Shown: positions 26,335 through 34,454, counted from the first letter of the stretch. The stretch is DNA of 41,295 bases from Deltaproteobacteria bacterium (GCA_019308905.1 JAFDHF010000035.1:1-41295), one strand, 5' to 3'. Translations and numbers: made by a program. The notes: a model not told the origin generated them from the letters alone.

Positions 26335-27310
26335 AGCGGAGGAGTTGTCTGGGCTCACAGATCCCGCAAAATTCCCTGAGAAGAACGGAAAAAAGCTCCA
26401 GCGAGCTGGTCCTGCTGTGCCTGAGCAGGTGGACGGCCCAGGAAAACAGGTGCTTTCGCCAGTACCGGCGGCCAAAGGAGGTCTTGGAGATAAAAGAGAA
26501 GACCGGCCTGATCCTGGACATGTCTCCCGAACGGATAAGGGACCAATCCTTGGTCAGACGGGCCTGTTGAAAACGGGCAAAGGCGTCGACTTCTTCGCCC
26601 GATGGGTCGTCAAGACAGAGCCTCAGGAAGTCCGACGAATACCGCAGAACGCCATCCAACTGCTCCCGATGCCTGAGTGTGGAAATCCCCTCAGGAACCA
26701 GCCGGAGCTGGTAGAGGAAGCGGGGGACGACCCCGAGCTCGCCGATTCGAGCGGCCCTGACCAGGAGGTTGTAGTCCTGCCCGTAGGGAATGGACTCGTC
26801 ATACCCTCCCATGCCGAGGACCGCATCGGTCCTGAACATGAGGGATCCATGGCAGAAGGGGTTTTCAAAAAGGAGCTGTGCCACAATACGGTCTCCCCCC
26901 TGGGGGATCATGATCTCCGAGACCTTCCTGCCAATGGTATCTATCTTGATATAGTACGACCCGGCGATGACGACTTCCGGGTTCTCGTCGAGGAACTCCA
27001 CCTGGCAGGCGAGGCGCCTGGGCATGGATAGGTCGTCCCCGTCCATCCTCGCCACATACTCGCCCCTTGCACGGTTGAGCCCACGGTTGAGCGATATGGT
27101 GAGGCCGAGGTTCGACGGGTTTCTTATCACCTCGATCCTGGGGTCTGCATAGGACTTGAGGATCTCTTGCGTGCTGTCTGTAGAGCCGTCGTCTATTATG
27201 AGAAAGTGGAAATCCCCGAAACTCTGGTTCAGGATACTCTCCACCGCCGGGCAGAGAAACCGTTCCCCGTTGTAGACCGACATGAGAACCGTGACTCTCG
27301 TCCTTGTCAC
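26276..27310 (-). CDS. GT2 family glycosyltransferase
   Basis: A GT-A enzyme of about 344 residues. VTVLMSVYNGERFLCPAVESILNQSFGDF opens the fold; IIDDGSTD and YVARMDGDD are the nucleotide- and metal-binding acidic motifs, and YGQDYNLLVRAARIGE replaces the usual ED catalytic-base segment with QDY, as in many capsule GT2 enzymes. The C-terminal 100 residues are basic and helical. I chose the GTG at 27310 because it overlaps the asnB stop by four bases (GTGA), as at several other junctions in the operon. Starts at 27334 (GTG) or 27370 (ATG) would add 8 or 20 residues. It probably adds one sugar of the repeat unit on the cytosolic face of the membrane. Confidence 0.9.
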   Translation of the reverse strand: MTRTRVTVLMSVYNGERFLCPAVESILNQSFGDFHFLIIDDGSTDSTQEILKSYADPRIEVIRNPSNLGLTISLNRGLNRARGEYVARMDGDDLSMPRRLACQVEFLDENPEVVIAGSYYIKIDTIGRKVSEIMIPQGGDRIVAQLLFENPFCHGSLMFRTDAVLGMGGYDESIPYGQDYNLLVRAARIGELGVVPRFLYQLRLVPEGISTLRHREQLDGVLRYSSDFLRLCLDDPSGEEVDAFARFQQARLTKDWSLIRSGDMSRIRPVFSFISKTSFGRRYWRKHLFSWAVHLLRHSRTSSLELFSVLLREFCGICEPRQLLRYAYHYAKACLAHSGVTGNG

Positions 27311-29226
27311 GTCCACTGCTGGTGGCCACTCCACTCCCTTTCCCACACAAGCAGGCACAGGAGCCCCCACACCCGGTAGGCTTCGGACCTTATCCCCTCC
27401 TTGTAGAACCGGTCGAAATGCCTGAGCAGGGCATCCCTTTTGAGTACGCCCCAGAGGGGGGCACCAGGGGAATTGATCAGATCGTGGCTGAGTTGCCGGA
27501 CCCTGTCACTTCTCAGCCATTGCGCAACAGGTCCTCCGAATCCCAGCTTGGGCTGGTGCAAGAGAGATTCCGGGAGAAGGTGGGAAAAGGCTTTTCGGAA
27601 GAGGTACTTGCTCGTTCCGTTGTTAAACTTCACCGTGTGTGGCAGGGAGAAGGCGAACTCCGCAAGCCTCCTGTCGAGCAGAGGGGCCCGAACCTCGAGG
27701 GAGTTCGCCATGGCAGCACGGTCGACTTTGCGGAGAATGTCACCTGGAAGATAAAGGCAGGCGTCGAGATACAAGGCCCTGTCGATTCCCTCACCCGCCT
27801 GGGGACGCCACATCTCGAAATCGGTGGGAGACCTCTTGTCACCGTACCTCCACAGGGAAGCCCGCTCCTCTTGGCCGAAGTGAGTCATCTGGGCCAGATG
27901 GCGATCCCAGGGGTCCTGAAAATCCCGGGCCAGCCGGGCAGCCGATGATTCCCTCAGCAGGCGCCTGTACGCGGCCTCGAAAAAACCACCCAGAGCCGGA
28001 ATTCTCTTGAGGTTTCTCGAAAGTCTCAGCCTCATCCTTCTCCGGGATTCCGCCCTCACGGATCGGTCGACCCTCTCGGCCATGATCAAGGGGCCGTACC
28101 ACCAGGTGTATCCCCCGAAGAGCTCGTCCCCCCCGTCCCCTGTCAGGACCACCTTCACTTCCTGCCCCGCGAATCTCGAGATCAGGAAGGTGGGGATACT
28201 CGACGAATCGCCAAAGGGTTCATCATAGGTCCTCCCCATTTCGACGAGCAGGTCGGCCGCATCCACATCGAGCTGGATCCCATGGTGCTCGGTCCCGTAT
28301 CGACGGGCCACAGCATTTGCAAGGGGGAGCTCGTTTACCCATTTGCCGAACCCCACTGTGAAGGTCTTCACGGGCCTTTCTGACAGCCGGCTCATAAGGG
28401 CAACGACCGTCGATGAATCCAGTCCCCCGCTGAGAAAAGCCCCCACAGGTACGTCGGAGGCGAGCGTCCGTTTCTTGACCGCCTCTGTGACAAGAATCCG
28501 GAGCCTTTCAACCATCTCGGGTTCAGGGGCATCGGGCCCGCCCGGACAGCCGAATTCCGGTGTCCAGTACCTTTCCAGAATCGATCTCCCCCGTTGTCGA
28601 GTAAGATGATGGCCGGGAGGCAGGACCGAGATGTTTCTGTAGATCGTCCGGTGGGGTGGAATGTAGGAGAGCCTCAGATAGTCGTCGAGGGCCCCGTAAT
28701 CCACCACCCCCCGGATCGATTGGGAGGCAAGAAGGGCTTTGATCTCCGAGGCGAAAAACCAGGTCCCGTCCGGGGACTCTACATGATAGAAGGGCTTCTT
28801 GCCAAAGGGATCACGGGCGGCAAAGAGGAGTTGCTCCCGGCTGTCCCAGATGGCGAAGGCATACATCCCGTCGAGCTCGTGCACGGATCGGGAACCATAG
28901 GTGCGAAAGGCCTCCAGCACGACCTCCGTGTCGGAATCCGTGCGGAAAGAGCAGCCCATTTCCCGGAGCCGAGCCCGCAGGCTCCGGTAGTTGTATATCT
29001 CGCCGTTATAGGTTATCCAGAATCTCCGGTCATGCGATGCCATGGGCTGTCTGCCTCCGGCCAAATCGATGATCGAGAGACGGGCATGACCGAAACCGAC
29101 GCGGTCCTCCATGATGACGACACGGTCATCGTCAGGACCCCGGTGGCGGAGAGCCTCTGTCATGCGCCGGAGGGCCTGCCTGTCAACAGGTCCGTCACTG
29201 GACAGTATTCCGGCAATTCCACACAT
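27307..29226 (-). CDS. asnB: Asparagine synthetase B-type glutamine-hydrolysing amidotransferase
   Basis: A 639-residue, full-length two-domain enzyme. MCGIAGILSS gives the N-terminal nucleophile C2 of the class II glutaminase domain (1 to about 200), with DHNRFWITYNGEIYNYRSLR-type elements following. The synthetase domain has the PP-loop GAFLSGGLDSSTVVAL near residue 260, then TGDGGDELFGGY and LDRRLAEFAFSLP. GAAGGAA upstream of the ATG at 29226 supports the start. In cells this family makes asparagine, but copies in polysaccharide loci are believed to amidate uronic-acid carboxyls. Here it sits between a GT42/DUF115-like protein and a GT2. A glycan amidation role is therefore favoured over asparagine supply, without proof. 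Confidence 0.93.
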   Translation of the reverse strand: MCGIAGILSSDGPVDRQALRRMTEALRHRGPDDDRVVIMEDRVGFGHARLSIIDLAGGRQPMASHDRRFWITYNGEIYNYRSLRARLREMGCSFRTDSDTEVVLEAFRTYGSRSVHELDGMYAFAIWDSREQLLFAARDPFGKKPFYHVESPDGTWFFASEIKALLASQSIRGVVDYGALDDYLRLSYIPPHRTIYRNISVLPPGHHLTRQRGRSILERYWTPEFGCPGGPDAPEPEMVERLRILVTEAVKKRTLASDVPVGAFLSGGLDSSTVVALMSRLSERPVKTFTVGFGKWVNELPLANAVARRYGTEHHGIQLDVDAADLLVEMGRTYDEPFGDSSSIPTFLISRFAGQEVKVVLTGDGGDELFGGYTWWYGPLIMAERVDRSVRAESRRRMRLRLSRNLKRIPALGGFFEAAYRRLLRESSAARLARDFQDPWDRHLAQMTHFGQEERASLWRYGDKRSPTDFEMWRPQAGEGIDRALYLDACLYLPGDILRKVDRAAMANSLEVRAPLLDRRLAEFAFSLPHTVKFNNGTSKYLFRKAFSHLLPESLLHQPKLGFGGPVAQWLRSDRVRQLSHDLINSPGAPLWGVLKRDALLRHFDRFYKEGIRSEAYRVWGLLCLLVWEREWSGHQQWT

Positions 29227-29235
29227 CGTGTTCCT

Positions 29236-30033
29236 TCAATCTCCGATCACAGGGCCGTAGGAGAGATGGCCTTCCTCCACGAGGAGGCTCTCCTTGTTGC
29301 AACAGAAGATCCTGCCCCCCGTCGCTTCCACCTGCTGCCTGATAAAGGGAAAAGCGGCCGTCATGGGCGGGAGCTCCCCGTAGGGAAGCACCGTGCCGTG
29401 CCGGCCGGCCCTGAGGTTGTACTCCCAATCCAGGTCTGAAGAACCCTCCTTCCTCTTGAGTCTTATGAGTCTGGGCATCTGGTCTTGGAAGAAATAGTCC
29501 GGGGTGTTGAGATCGACTCCCAGGAGCTTGATTGTGGCATGGGGATCCAGAACATGGGCCACGTTTATCGCCGTGGTGAGGGTTCCACGGAAGTGGAACA
29601 GCCGCTCGTCCAGCCCCCTGCCCCAGAGGTACTCGAGTCTGTCCCAGGGGCCTATATCGAGATAGCCGATCTCCAATCTGCTGTCCACCACCACCATATC
29701 GGTCGGCCCTCTTCCTCGAAGGGCTCTCTTCACTTTCCTCCAGTAAAATACCGCGGGATCTGTGTAGATCCGGCCTTCCCAGTATCTGTGCAGCAGGAAT
29801 CGAGTTCTCCAGAATCCGTTCTTCCTGCAGGTATCAAAGACCATCTCGTATACAAAACGATTGTGGACGTAGTCGAGCATGATGTGGTGCGTGGGCACGA
29901 TGCCCACTCTTTTCCAGAATATGAGGTACATGTTGAAGGAGATAACCGCCTCGGCGCCGTTGACGTAGTACGCTTCGTCCTCTGTAATCCTGTTCAGAGA
30001 AGCTCCGCTGCCTATAACGAATATCTCGCCCAA
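29236..30033 (-). CDS. GT42/DUF115-like protein, candidate sialyltransferase-type enzyme
   Basis: A 265-residue soluble protein. It opens directly on the nucleotide-binding strand, GEIFVIGSGASLNRI, comparable to the AGNGPSL loop of Campylobacter CstII-type (GT42) sialyltransferases and the GxGPSL loop of DUF115/MptE-like proteins. AEAVISFNMYLIFW matches the position of their RxNQFY segment, and LTTAINVAHVLDPHATIKLLGVDLNTPDYF matches their CAVAIALGYKEIYLSGIDFY-type strand. Overall identity is low, so the family call is by pattern only. The only start is TTG at 30033: an in-frame TAG lies 30 bases upstream, and AGGA precedes it. Position next to NeuB and NeuA homologs supports transfer of a CMP-nonulosonate. 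A pyrophosphokinase-like or Maf-like role is the alternative. Confidence 0.5.
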   Translation of the reverse strand: MGEIFVIGSGASLNRITEDEAYYVNGAEAVISFNMYLIFWKRVGIVPTHHIMLDYVHNRFVYEMVFDTCRKNGFWRTRFLLHRYWEGRIYTDPAVFYWRKVKRALRGRGPTDMVVVDSRLEIGYLDIGPWDRLEYLWGRGLDERLFHFRGTLTTAINVAHVLDPHATIKLLGVDLNTPDYFFQDQMPRLIRLKRKEGSSDLDWEYNLRAGRHGTVLPYGELPPMTAAFPFIRQQVEATGGRIFCCNKESLLVEEGHLSYGPVIGD

Positions 30034-30115
30034 TGTCCTGAAAGTGGCCGGGCCCTATGCCTGCCTCATCACGCGGCGGATACTGAGAGGGTCACCACGC
30101 GGAGTCGGGAGCCAA

Positions 30116-30144
30116 GGGATAGGACAGGAATGTCCTCATGTCAA
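30116..30144 (-). promoter_or_regulatory. Candidate internal promoter overlapping a 6-4-6 inverted repeat
   Basis: The 191-base gap between the NeuB-like stop and the TTG of the next gene is the largest inside the operon. On the minus strand TTGACA (30144-30139) is followed after 17 bases by TATCCC (30121-30116, half of the -10 consensus). Between them lies a perfect inverted repeat AGGACA-TTCC-TGTCCT (plus strand 30121-30136), a size and placement compatible with a repressor or activator dimer. Elsewhere in the gap I see only a weak G/C hairpin and no true terminator. Confidence 0.3.
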
Positions 30145-30224
30145 AGAGAAAAACAACTCCAAAGCCGATAGCCCGCGGCAATCTCTGATCGAGAAGTGAG
30201 GAAACTCCGGACTCCGGGCATTGG

Positions 30225-31094
30225 CTACCCCACCCTGCGGAGCTTCCTCATGACGGGCAGTTCGCTCTCAAAGATCCGTTTCACCCCGTCTCCCATGGCG
30301 GCCTCGATGGCACGGATCTCGCGCACCAGCCGGGCCAACCCGTGAGGCTCCACCGAAGCGGCCTGGTCGCTTCCCCACATTGCCCTGTCCAGGGTTATGT
30401 GCCTTTCGATCATGCACGCCCCCAGCGCGGAAGCGGCCAGGGAAGTCGGGAGGCCGACTTCGTGGCCTGAATATCCCACAGGAACGCCGTAATGCTCCTT
30501 GAGTGTCTGGATGGCCTTCAGGTTGAGCTCCTCTGGTTTGGCCGGATAGGTGGAGGTGCAGTGCATCAGGATCAGATCCCCGGTGCCGAGGATCTCAACC
30601 GCATGGTCGATCTGTTCCAATGTGCTCATACCCGTGGAGAGGATGATCGGTTTTCCATAGAGCCGGTGATGGCGGAGCAGGTCGTCGTCGGACAGGCAGG
30701 CAGAGGCTATCTTGAAGCAGGGAGGGTCGAATCGGGCGATAAAATCGACAGATTCTTCGTCCCAGCACGAAGCATACCACATGATCCGGTTGAGCCTGCA
30801 GAAATCGTCGATCGCCCCGTACTCATCCCAGCCCAGTTCCAGTCCGCGCTTGAGGTCTCCGTTGGTCTCTCCAAAGGGGTTTTCTCTCGGCCTGGCCAGC
30901 TCCTCCGGTGTGTAGACCACCTCTACCGTGCGCTTCTGAAACTTGACCGCGTCACAACCGGCCAGCACGGCCGCCGAGATCAGCTTTCTCGCGGTGTCCA
31001 GGTCTCCGTTGTGGTTTATGCCGATCTCGGCCACCACAAAACAGGGCTCACCATCACCGACCAACCGGTCTCCTATCCTCACCCTCTCTGCCAT
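30225..31094 (-). CDS. neuB: NeuB-like nonulosonate synthase without SAF domain
   Basis: A 289-residue enzyme. ATG at 31094 has GGAGG nine bases upstream; a GTG two codons earlier is possible. TIM-barrel motifs of the NeuB family are in order: FVVAEIGINHNGD (catalytic-type Glu), CDAVKFQKR (Lys), CFKIASACLSD, ILSTGMST, HCTSTYPA, GYSGHEVGL (metal-ligand His) and IERHITLDRAMWGSDQAASVEP (second His). Family members condense phosphoenolpyruvate with ManNAc or a related hexose to make a nonulosonic acid. Usual members are about 340-350 residues and end in a SAF (antifreeze-like) domain that closes over the partner subunit; here the protein ends right after ELPVMRKLRRVG. It belongs to a block with a CMP-transferase and two dehydrogenases. 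Confidence 0.88.
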   Translation of the reverse strand: MAERVRIGDRLVGDGEPCFVVAEIGINHNGDLDTARKLISAAVLAGCDAVKFQKRTVEVVYTPEELARPRENPFGETNGDLKRGLELGWDEYGAIDDFCRLNRIMWYASCWDEESVDFIARFDPPCFKIASACLSDDDLLRHHRLYGKPIILSTGMSTLEQIDHAVEILGTGDLILMHCTSTYPAKPEELNLKAIQTLKEHYGVPVGYSGHEVGLPTSLAASALGACMIERHITLDRAMWGSDQAASVEPHGLARLVREIRAIEAAMGDGVKRIFESELPVMRKLRRVG

Positions 31095-31136
31095 TACCAC
31101 TCTCCTCCATCCGGCCGCTCCGTCCAGGTCTTGACT

Positions 31137-31913
31137 CTACAGACCTTTGGCAAGCCAACCTCCGTCGACGTAAATGTCCTGGCCCGTTATGTAGGAAGAG
31201 GCGTCCGACGCCAGGAGTATGGTGATACCCGCCAGATCTTCCGGTCTCCCCCATCGACGGAGGGCGGTCTTTTCTCTGATCGTCCTGTTAAGGGACGGAT
31301 CACCCCAGCTCTTCCTGGTCATGTGGGTCCTGAAATATCCCGGTCCTACGCTGTTGACCCTGATCCCGTACCTGCCCAGATCGAGGGCAAGGGATTTTGA
31401 CAACTGGCGCAGAGCCCCCTTGAAGGAGACGTAGGCTGGATTGTCCGGGAAGGCGAGCTCCGCATTGAGACTCGTAATATTGATAATGACACCTGATCTG
31501 TTCCTTTTCATCAACTTGCCTATTTCCCTGGAAAGTTCAAAGGGGGCTCTCAGATTGACCGCATACGTCCTCTCCCAAAACTCATCCGGGTAATCGAAGA
31601 GGGGGTGGCTGAAGGTCACCCCGGCGTTGTTGACCAGAACATCAACCCGGCCGGGCCCTCTCCTCAGGAATTCGACAAGTTCCTGCACCTGGGTCCGGTC
31701 CCCTACGTCGCATCGGTACATTACGGCTCGAAGCCCCTCTGCCCGGAAGAAGCGGGTCGTCCTTTCCAGTTCCCTCCCGAGAATGTCGACCAGGACAACC
31801 TCGGCACCCGCCCCCAGAAGGGCCGCTGCAATCGCCTTCCCATTGCCCCTGGCGGCACCCGTGACCACGGCTTTCTTTCCTTCCAGGGAAAACAGCGATT
31901 CCAGGTAGGTCAT
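31137..31913 (-). CDS. Short-chain dehydrogenase/reductase of the nonulosonate module
   Basis: A 258-residue classical SDR. VVTGAARGNGKAIA is the TGxxxGxG NAD(P) loop, VDILVNNAG-like motif VDVLVNNAGVTFSHP follows, and the catalytic tetrad is visible as NITSLNAEL (Ser), then AYVSFKGAL (YxxxK). The tail ASDASSYITGQDIYVDGGW is the normal SDR C-terminus. ATG at 31913 overlaps the stop of the upstream SDR (ATGA). Adjacent genes suggest oxidation or reduction of the nonulosonate or its hexose precursor, as proposed for PtmA-like dehydrogenases of Campylobacter legionaminate loci. The exact step cannot be told from sequence. Confidence 0.9.
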   Translation of the reverse strand: MTYLESLFSLEGKKAVVTGAARGNGKAIAAALLGAGAEVVLVDILGRELERTTRFFRAEGLRAVMYRCDVGDRTQVQELVEFLRRGPGRVDVLVNNAGVTFSHPLFDYPDEFWERTYAVNLRAPFELSREIGKLMKRNRSGVIINITSLNAELAFPDNPAYVSFKGALRQLSKSLALDLGRYGIRVNSVGPGYFRTHMTRKSWGDPSLNRTIREKTALRRWGRPEDLAGITILLASDASSYITGQDIYVDGGWLAKGL

Positions 31914-32638
31914 CGGGTCTTCATCCTGTTCAACCTGATCTCTTGGGAAATCATCTCCCCGTCAAAGGAGATGACAAAGGCGACGAATCGGGCGACCTCC
32001 CGGGGATCGATGAAGGAATCATAGCTCTGCCCTCTCACCTTTCTTCCCATCTCGGTCTTTATGGAACCAGGAGAGATGCAGAAAGTCCTTACATTCTCCC
32101 CCTTGAGCTCCTCATGGAGGGATCTCGAAAGGCCGAGGAGTGCGTGCTTCGAGGCGCAGTAGATTCCGGTTTCACCGAAACCCTGATAGGCGGAGGAAGA
32201 GCCTATGTTGACTATCCTCCCCCATCCCCTCCTTGCCATCCCAGGAGAAAAGGCCTTCGAGAAGAGAAAGGGGGCTCTGACATTGACGTTGAAACAGGTG
32301 TCGAAATCACTCAGCCTCGATCTGAACAGGCTTTTCACGGGGAAGACACCCGCGCAGTTTATCAGAATGTCGATGTGGTCAAACCGGTTTTTTGCACTTC
32401 TGATGATCCTCTCGACATCTTCGATGCGGTTGAGGTCTCCTGAAGCAAGACCGATCCCCACCTTTTCCCCCCCTCCGGCGGATTCCAACTCCCTCTTGAG
32501 GGCCTTGAGCCTGCTGGTGCTCCTGGAGGTGAGAAAGAGATTGCAAGACTCGCCGGCCATCTGCAGAGCGATGCACCGTCCCAGTCCGCCTGTGGCACCC
32601 GTGAGGAAACAGTTCCTATTTTGCAATACCCCGTGCAT
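31910..32638 (-). CDS. Short-chain dehydrogenase/reductase, divergent second copy
   Basis: A 242-residue SDR. FLTGATGGLGRCIA is the cofactor loop, DILINCAGVFPVKS the NNAG-equivalent motif with Asn-Cys, and NIGSSSAYQG supplies the catalytic Ser. YCASKHALLGLSRSLHEEL is the YxxxK segment, and ISPGSIKTEMG is the substrate-side loop. It differs clearly from its neighbour, so the two are not a recent duplication. The ATG at 32638 comes two bases after the NeuA-like stop. Together with the adjacent SDR it may carry out a two-step redox or an epimerisation of the nonulosonate precursor; this is inference from neighbourhood. Confidence 0.9.
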   Translation of the reverse strand: MHGVLQNRNCFLTGATGGLGRCIALQMAGESCNLFLTSRSTSRLKALKRELESAGGGEKVGIGLASGDLNRIEDVERIIRSAKNRFDHIDILINCAGVFPVKSLFRSRLSDFDTCFNVNVRAPFLFSKAFSPGMARRGWGRIVNIGSSSAYQGFGETGIYCASKHALLGLSRSLHEELKGENVRTFCISPGSIKTEMGRKVRGQSYDSFIDPREVARFVAFVISFDGEMISQEIRLNRMKTR

Positions 32639-32640
32639 AG

Positions 32641-33291
32641 TCAGGCCATCAGTCTTTCCACGATTTCCAGATCCTCGTATGAATCGATATCAAAAGACCG
32701 TATCTTCGGTACCACACAGAACCCTATCCTCCCCCCGATCCGGTTTCTGTATCTCAAGAGGTTGTCCCTCGTGGTTATGAAGAAGCCCCCCGTCTCAAGG
32801 AAGGTACTCTTCCACTCCTGCCTCCTCTTCCGGTCCTGTATGTCGTAATTGGGTCGACCGTCGGTCCATACAAACTGGGTAAGTCGGGAAACCGCGATGA
32901 CCGAGTCGTACTCATCCAGCATTGAAATCCCCCTGTCAATGTCTTCGCCGGTCGTCAAAGGGGAGGTGGCCTGTAGAAACACGAGCACATCGAACCAAAC
33001 CCTTTCTGCAAAGTGGAGCAAGACGGCGTCACTCGAGGCAGTATCGGTTGACAGTTCCTCCGGCCTCTTGAGCGCTCTTGCCCCCAGATCCTCTGCGATA
33101 CGGAGAATCTCGTCGTCTTCTGAACTGACCCAGGTCTGCTCCACCTGGGAATCGAGGGAGGCCTTGATGGCATAGTAGATCAGAGGCCTCCCCCTCAGCA
33201 GAACCAGGTTCTTTCTCGGAATCCCCTTGCTCTTCCCCCGTGCGGGAATGATGGAGACTATCTTCCGAGAATCTCTCCCGTGGAAAGTCAC
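32641..33291 (-). CDS. neuA: NeuA-like CMP-nonulosonate cytidylyltransferase
   Basis: A 216-residue enzyme. VSIIPARGKSKGIPRKNLVLLRGRPLI is the CTP-binding N-terminus of the acylneuraminate cytidylyltransferase family, and VFLQATSPLTTGEDID supplies the sugar/metal segment. FDIDSYEDLEIVERL is the C-terminal metal-binding signature. The GTG start at 33291 overlaps the kinase stop by four bases (GTGA), and the few extra N-terminal residues (TFHGRDSRK) are hydrophilic. It should activate the product of the NeuB-like enzyme as its CMP derivative. A KDO-type substrate is less likely because of the linked NeuB-like gene. Confidence 0.88.
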   Translation of the reverse strand: MTFHGRDSRKIVSIIPARGKSKGIPRKNLVLLRGRPLIYYAIKASLDSQVEQTWVSSEDDEILRIAEDLGARALKRPEELSTDTASSDAVLLHFAERVWFDVLVFLQATSPLTTGEDIDRGISMLDEYDSVIAVSRLTQFVWTDGRPNYDIQDRKRRQEWKSTFLETGGFFITTRDNLLRYRNRIGGRIGFCVVPKIRSFDIDSYEDLEIVERLMA

Positions 33292-34454
33292 GGCTCAGCC
33301 CCGTTGCCTCTCATAGCCGACCCCTCGCCCGGTTCGATCCCTTCGTATCGTTTGAAAGCCTCGATCCATCTCAAAATGGTGTCCAATGTCTCATGGGAGG
33401 GCTCGCGAGACTCCAGGATTCTGCTCACCCTTTCGATGTAGTAGAGCAACCGATAGAGCCGGGCCGAGGAAGAAAGGGGGGTGAGATGCCGTGCAATAGA
33501 CGGAGCGCTTGTGGCAATTGTGGATTCCAAACCGAGTATGGCTCTCTTCATTTCACGGGATATGCCCGGAACCTCACGTCCAAGCCAGATCTGTTGGAAA
33601 AACGCGTTATAGAGATCGAAAAGCACGCTCCTGTACCCGAAAGTCTCCCAGTCCACAACCATGTGGCCGCGGTTCGTGATGAGTACGTGTTTTGGAGAAA
33701 AATCACCATGAGAGAAGACCAGAGGGACTGTCCTGCCTCCCATGGCGCAAACCTCCCTGGCCGCTTCCTCGATAAAGCCTCTGACTTGGGCGATCTCGGA
33801 AGGTTCGAGCCCTTCTGCGTGCAGTCTGCTCTCCTCATGACGGAGAAGATCCATCCTTTGGCCGCAATAGCCTGACAGATCGACAGGACGTGGCTCAGAG
33901 CCAACTATCATGGCCGTCAGAACGGGGAGGAGATCTTCTTCCAGTGCCCTTAGAAAACCACTCCAGCTGGAACCATCAAGATGATAACCGTTCACGTACT
34001 CCTCTTCGTACCAGCTTTCCTCGGGCTGGCACCGAAGAAGGGATGGGGCAAAACAGAACCTGCCAGCGATTCTTGCCCGCTCTATTTCTTGCCGGACAAC
34101 CTCAGGGGTGACCTCCGGCGAGAAGACCTTCGTGACAACTCCCCTGGCGAGGTCAAATACCTTGTACCCCCTGTGGACTTCGCAGCAGAGATGTCCGTGG
34201 ACGGGCAGGTCAAGCAGCACCTCACCGCGTGGAGGGTTAAACCGGTGATAGAGGAGTTTTCCCGTGACAAAAGCAATTCTCTGCAAACTCGGCCTGACAC
34301 CCAGGCCTGCCCTGTGAAAACCAAAGGGCTTTCCTCTCCAGTAGAGAAGGGCACCGAGCACTGTGGGGTTCCGCTGCAGAGAGAAATACCACCCCCGTAT
34401 CCTGACGTATCTGTAGCCCCTCGAAGTTCCGGATCTACTCGTCGATACTCTCAC
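33288..34454 (-). CDS. Phosphotransferase with APH/choline-kinase fold
   Basis: A protein of about 388 residues. LVFSHGDFSPKHVLITN holds the Brenner-type HGD catalytic Asp, but the conserved Asn five residues on is His, and HMVVDWETFGY is the second metal Asp segment. The N-terminal lobe reads LDLARG-type strands followed by EEYVNGYHLDG, a typical hinge. Known relatives phosphorylate antibiotics, choline or sugars; in this locus a sugar or lipid-carrier kinase is plausible. The GTG at 34454 is favoured because it limits overlap with the methyltransferase gene to 20 bases. The ATG at 34520 would overlap 86 bases. Confidence 0.78.
   Translation of the reverse strand: MRVSTSRSGTSRGYRYVRIRGWYFSLQRNPTVLGALLYWRGKPFGFHRAGLGVRPSLQRIAFVTGKLLYHRFNPPRGEVLLDLPVHGHLCCEVHRGYKVFDLARGVVTKVFSPEVTPEVVRQEIERARIAGRFCFAPSLLRCQPEESWYEEEYVNGYHLDGSSWSGFLRALEEDLLPVLTAMIVGSEPRPVDLSGYCGQRMDLLRHEESRLHAEGLEPSEIAQVRGFIEEAAREVCAMGGRTVPLVFSHGDFSPKHVLITNRGHMVVDWETFGYRSVLFDLYNAFFQQIWLGREVPGISREMKRAILGLESTIATSAPSIARHLTPLSSSARLYRLLYYIERVSRILESREPSHETLDTILRWIEAFKRYEGIEPGEGSAMRGNGAEP

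Noticed and set aside
26276-26475. Longer start (26475) for the GT4 gene at 25015
   Set aside because: It would overlap the GT2 gene by 200 bases and add residues with no family resemblance; starts at 26334 or 26217 are better.
2203-29226. Exosortase/PEP-CTERM type exopolysaccharide locus, suggested by AsnB, FemAB-like and NTP_transf_5 genes
   Set aside because: No exosortase-like membrane protein, PEP-CTERM protein, Wzz/tyrosine-kinase chain regulator or outer-membrane Wza is visible; the exporter is Wzm/Wzt.
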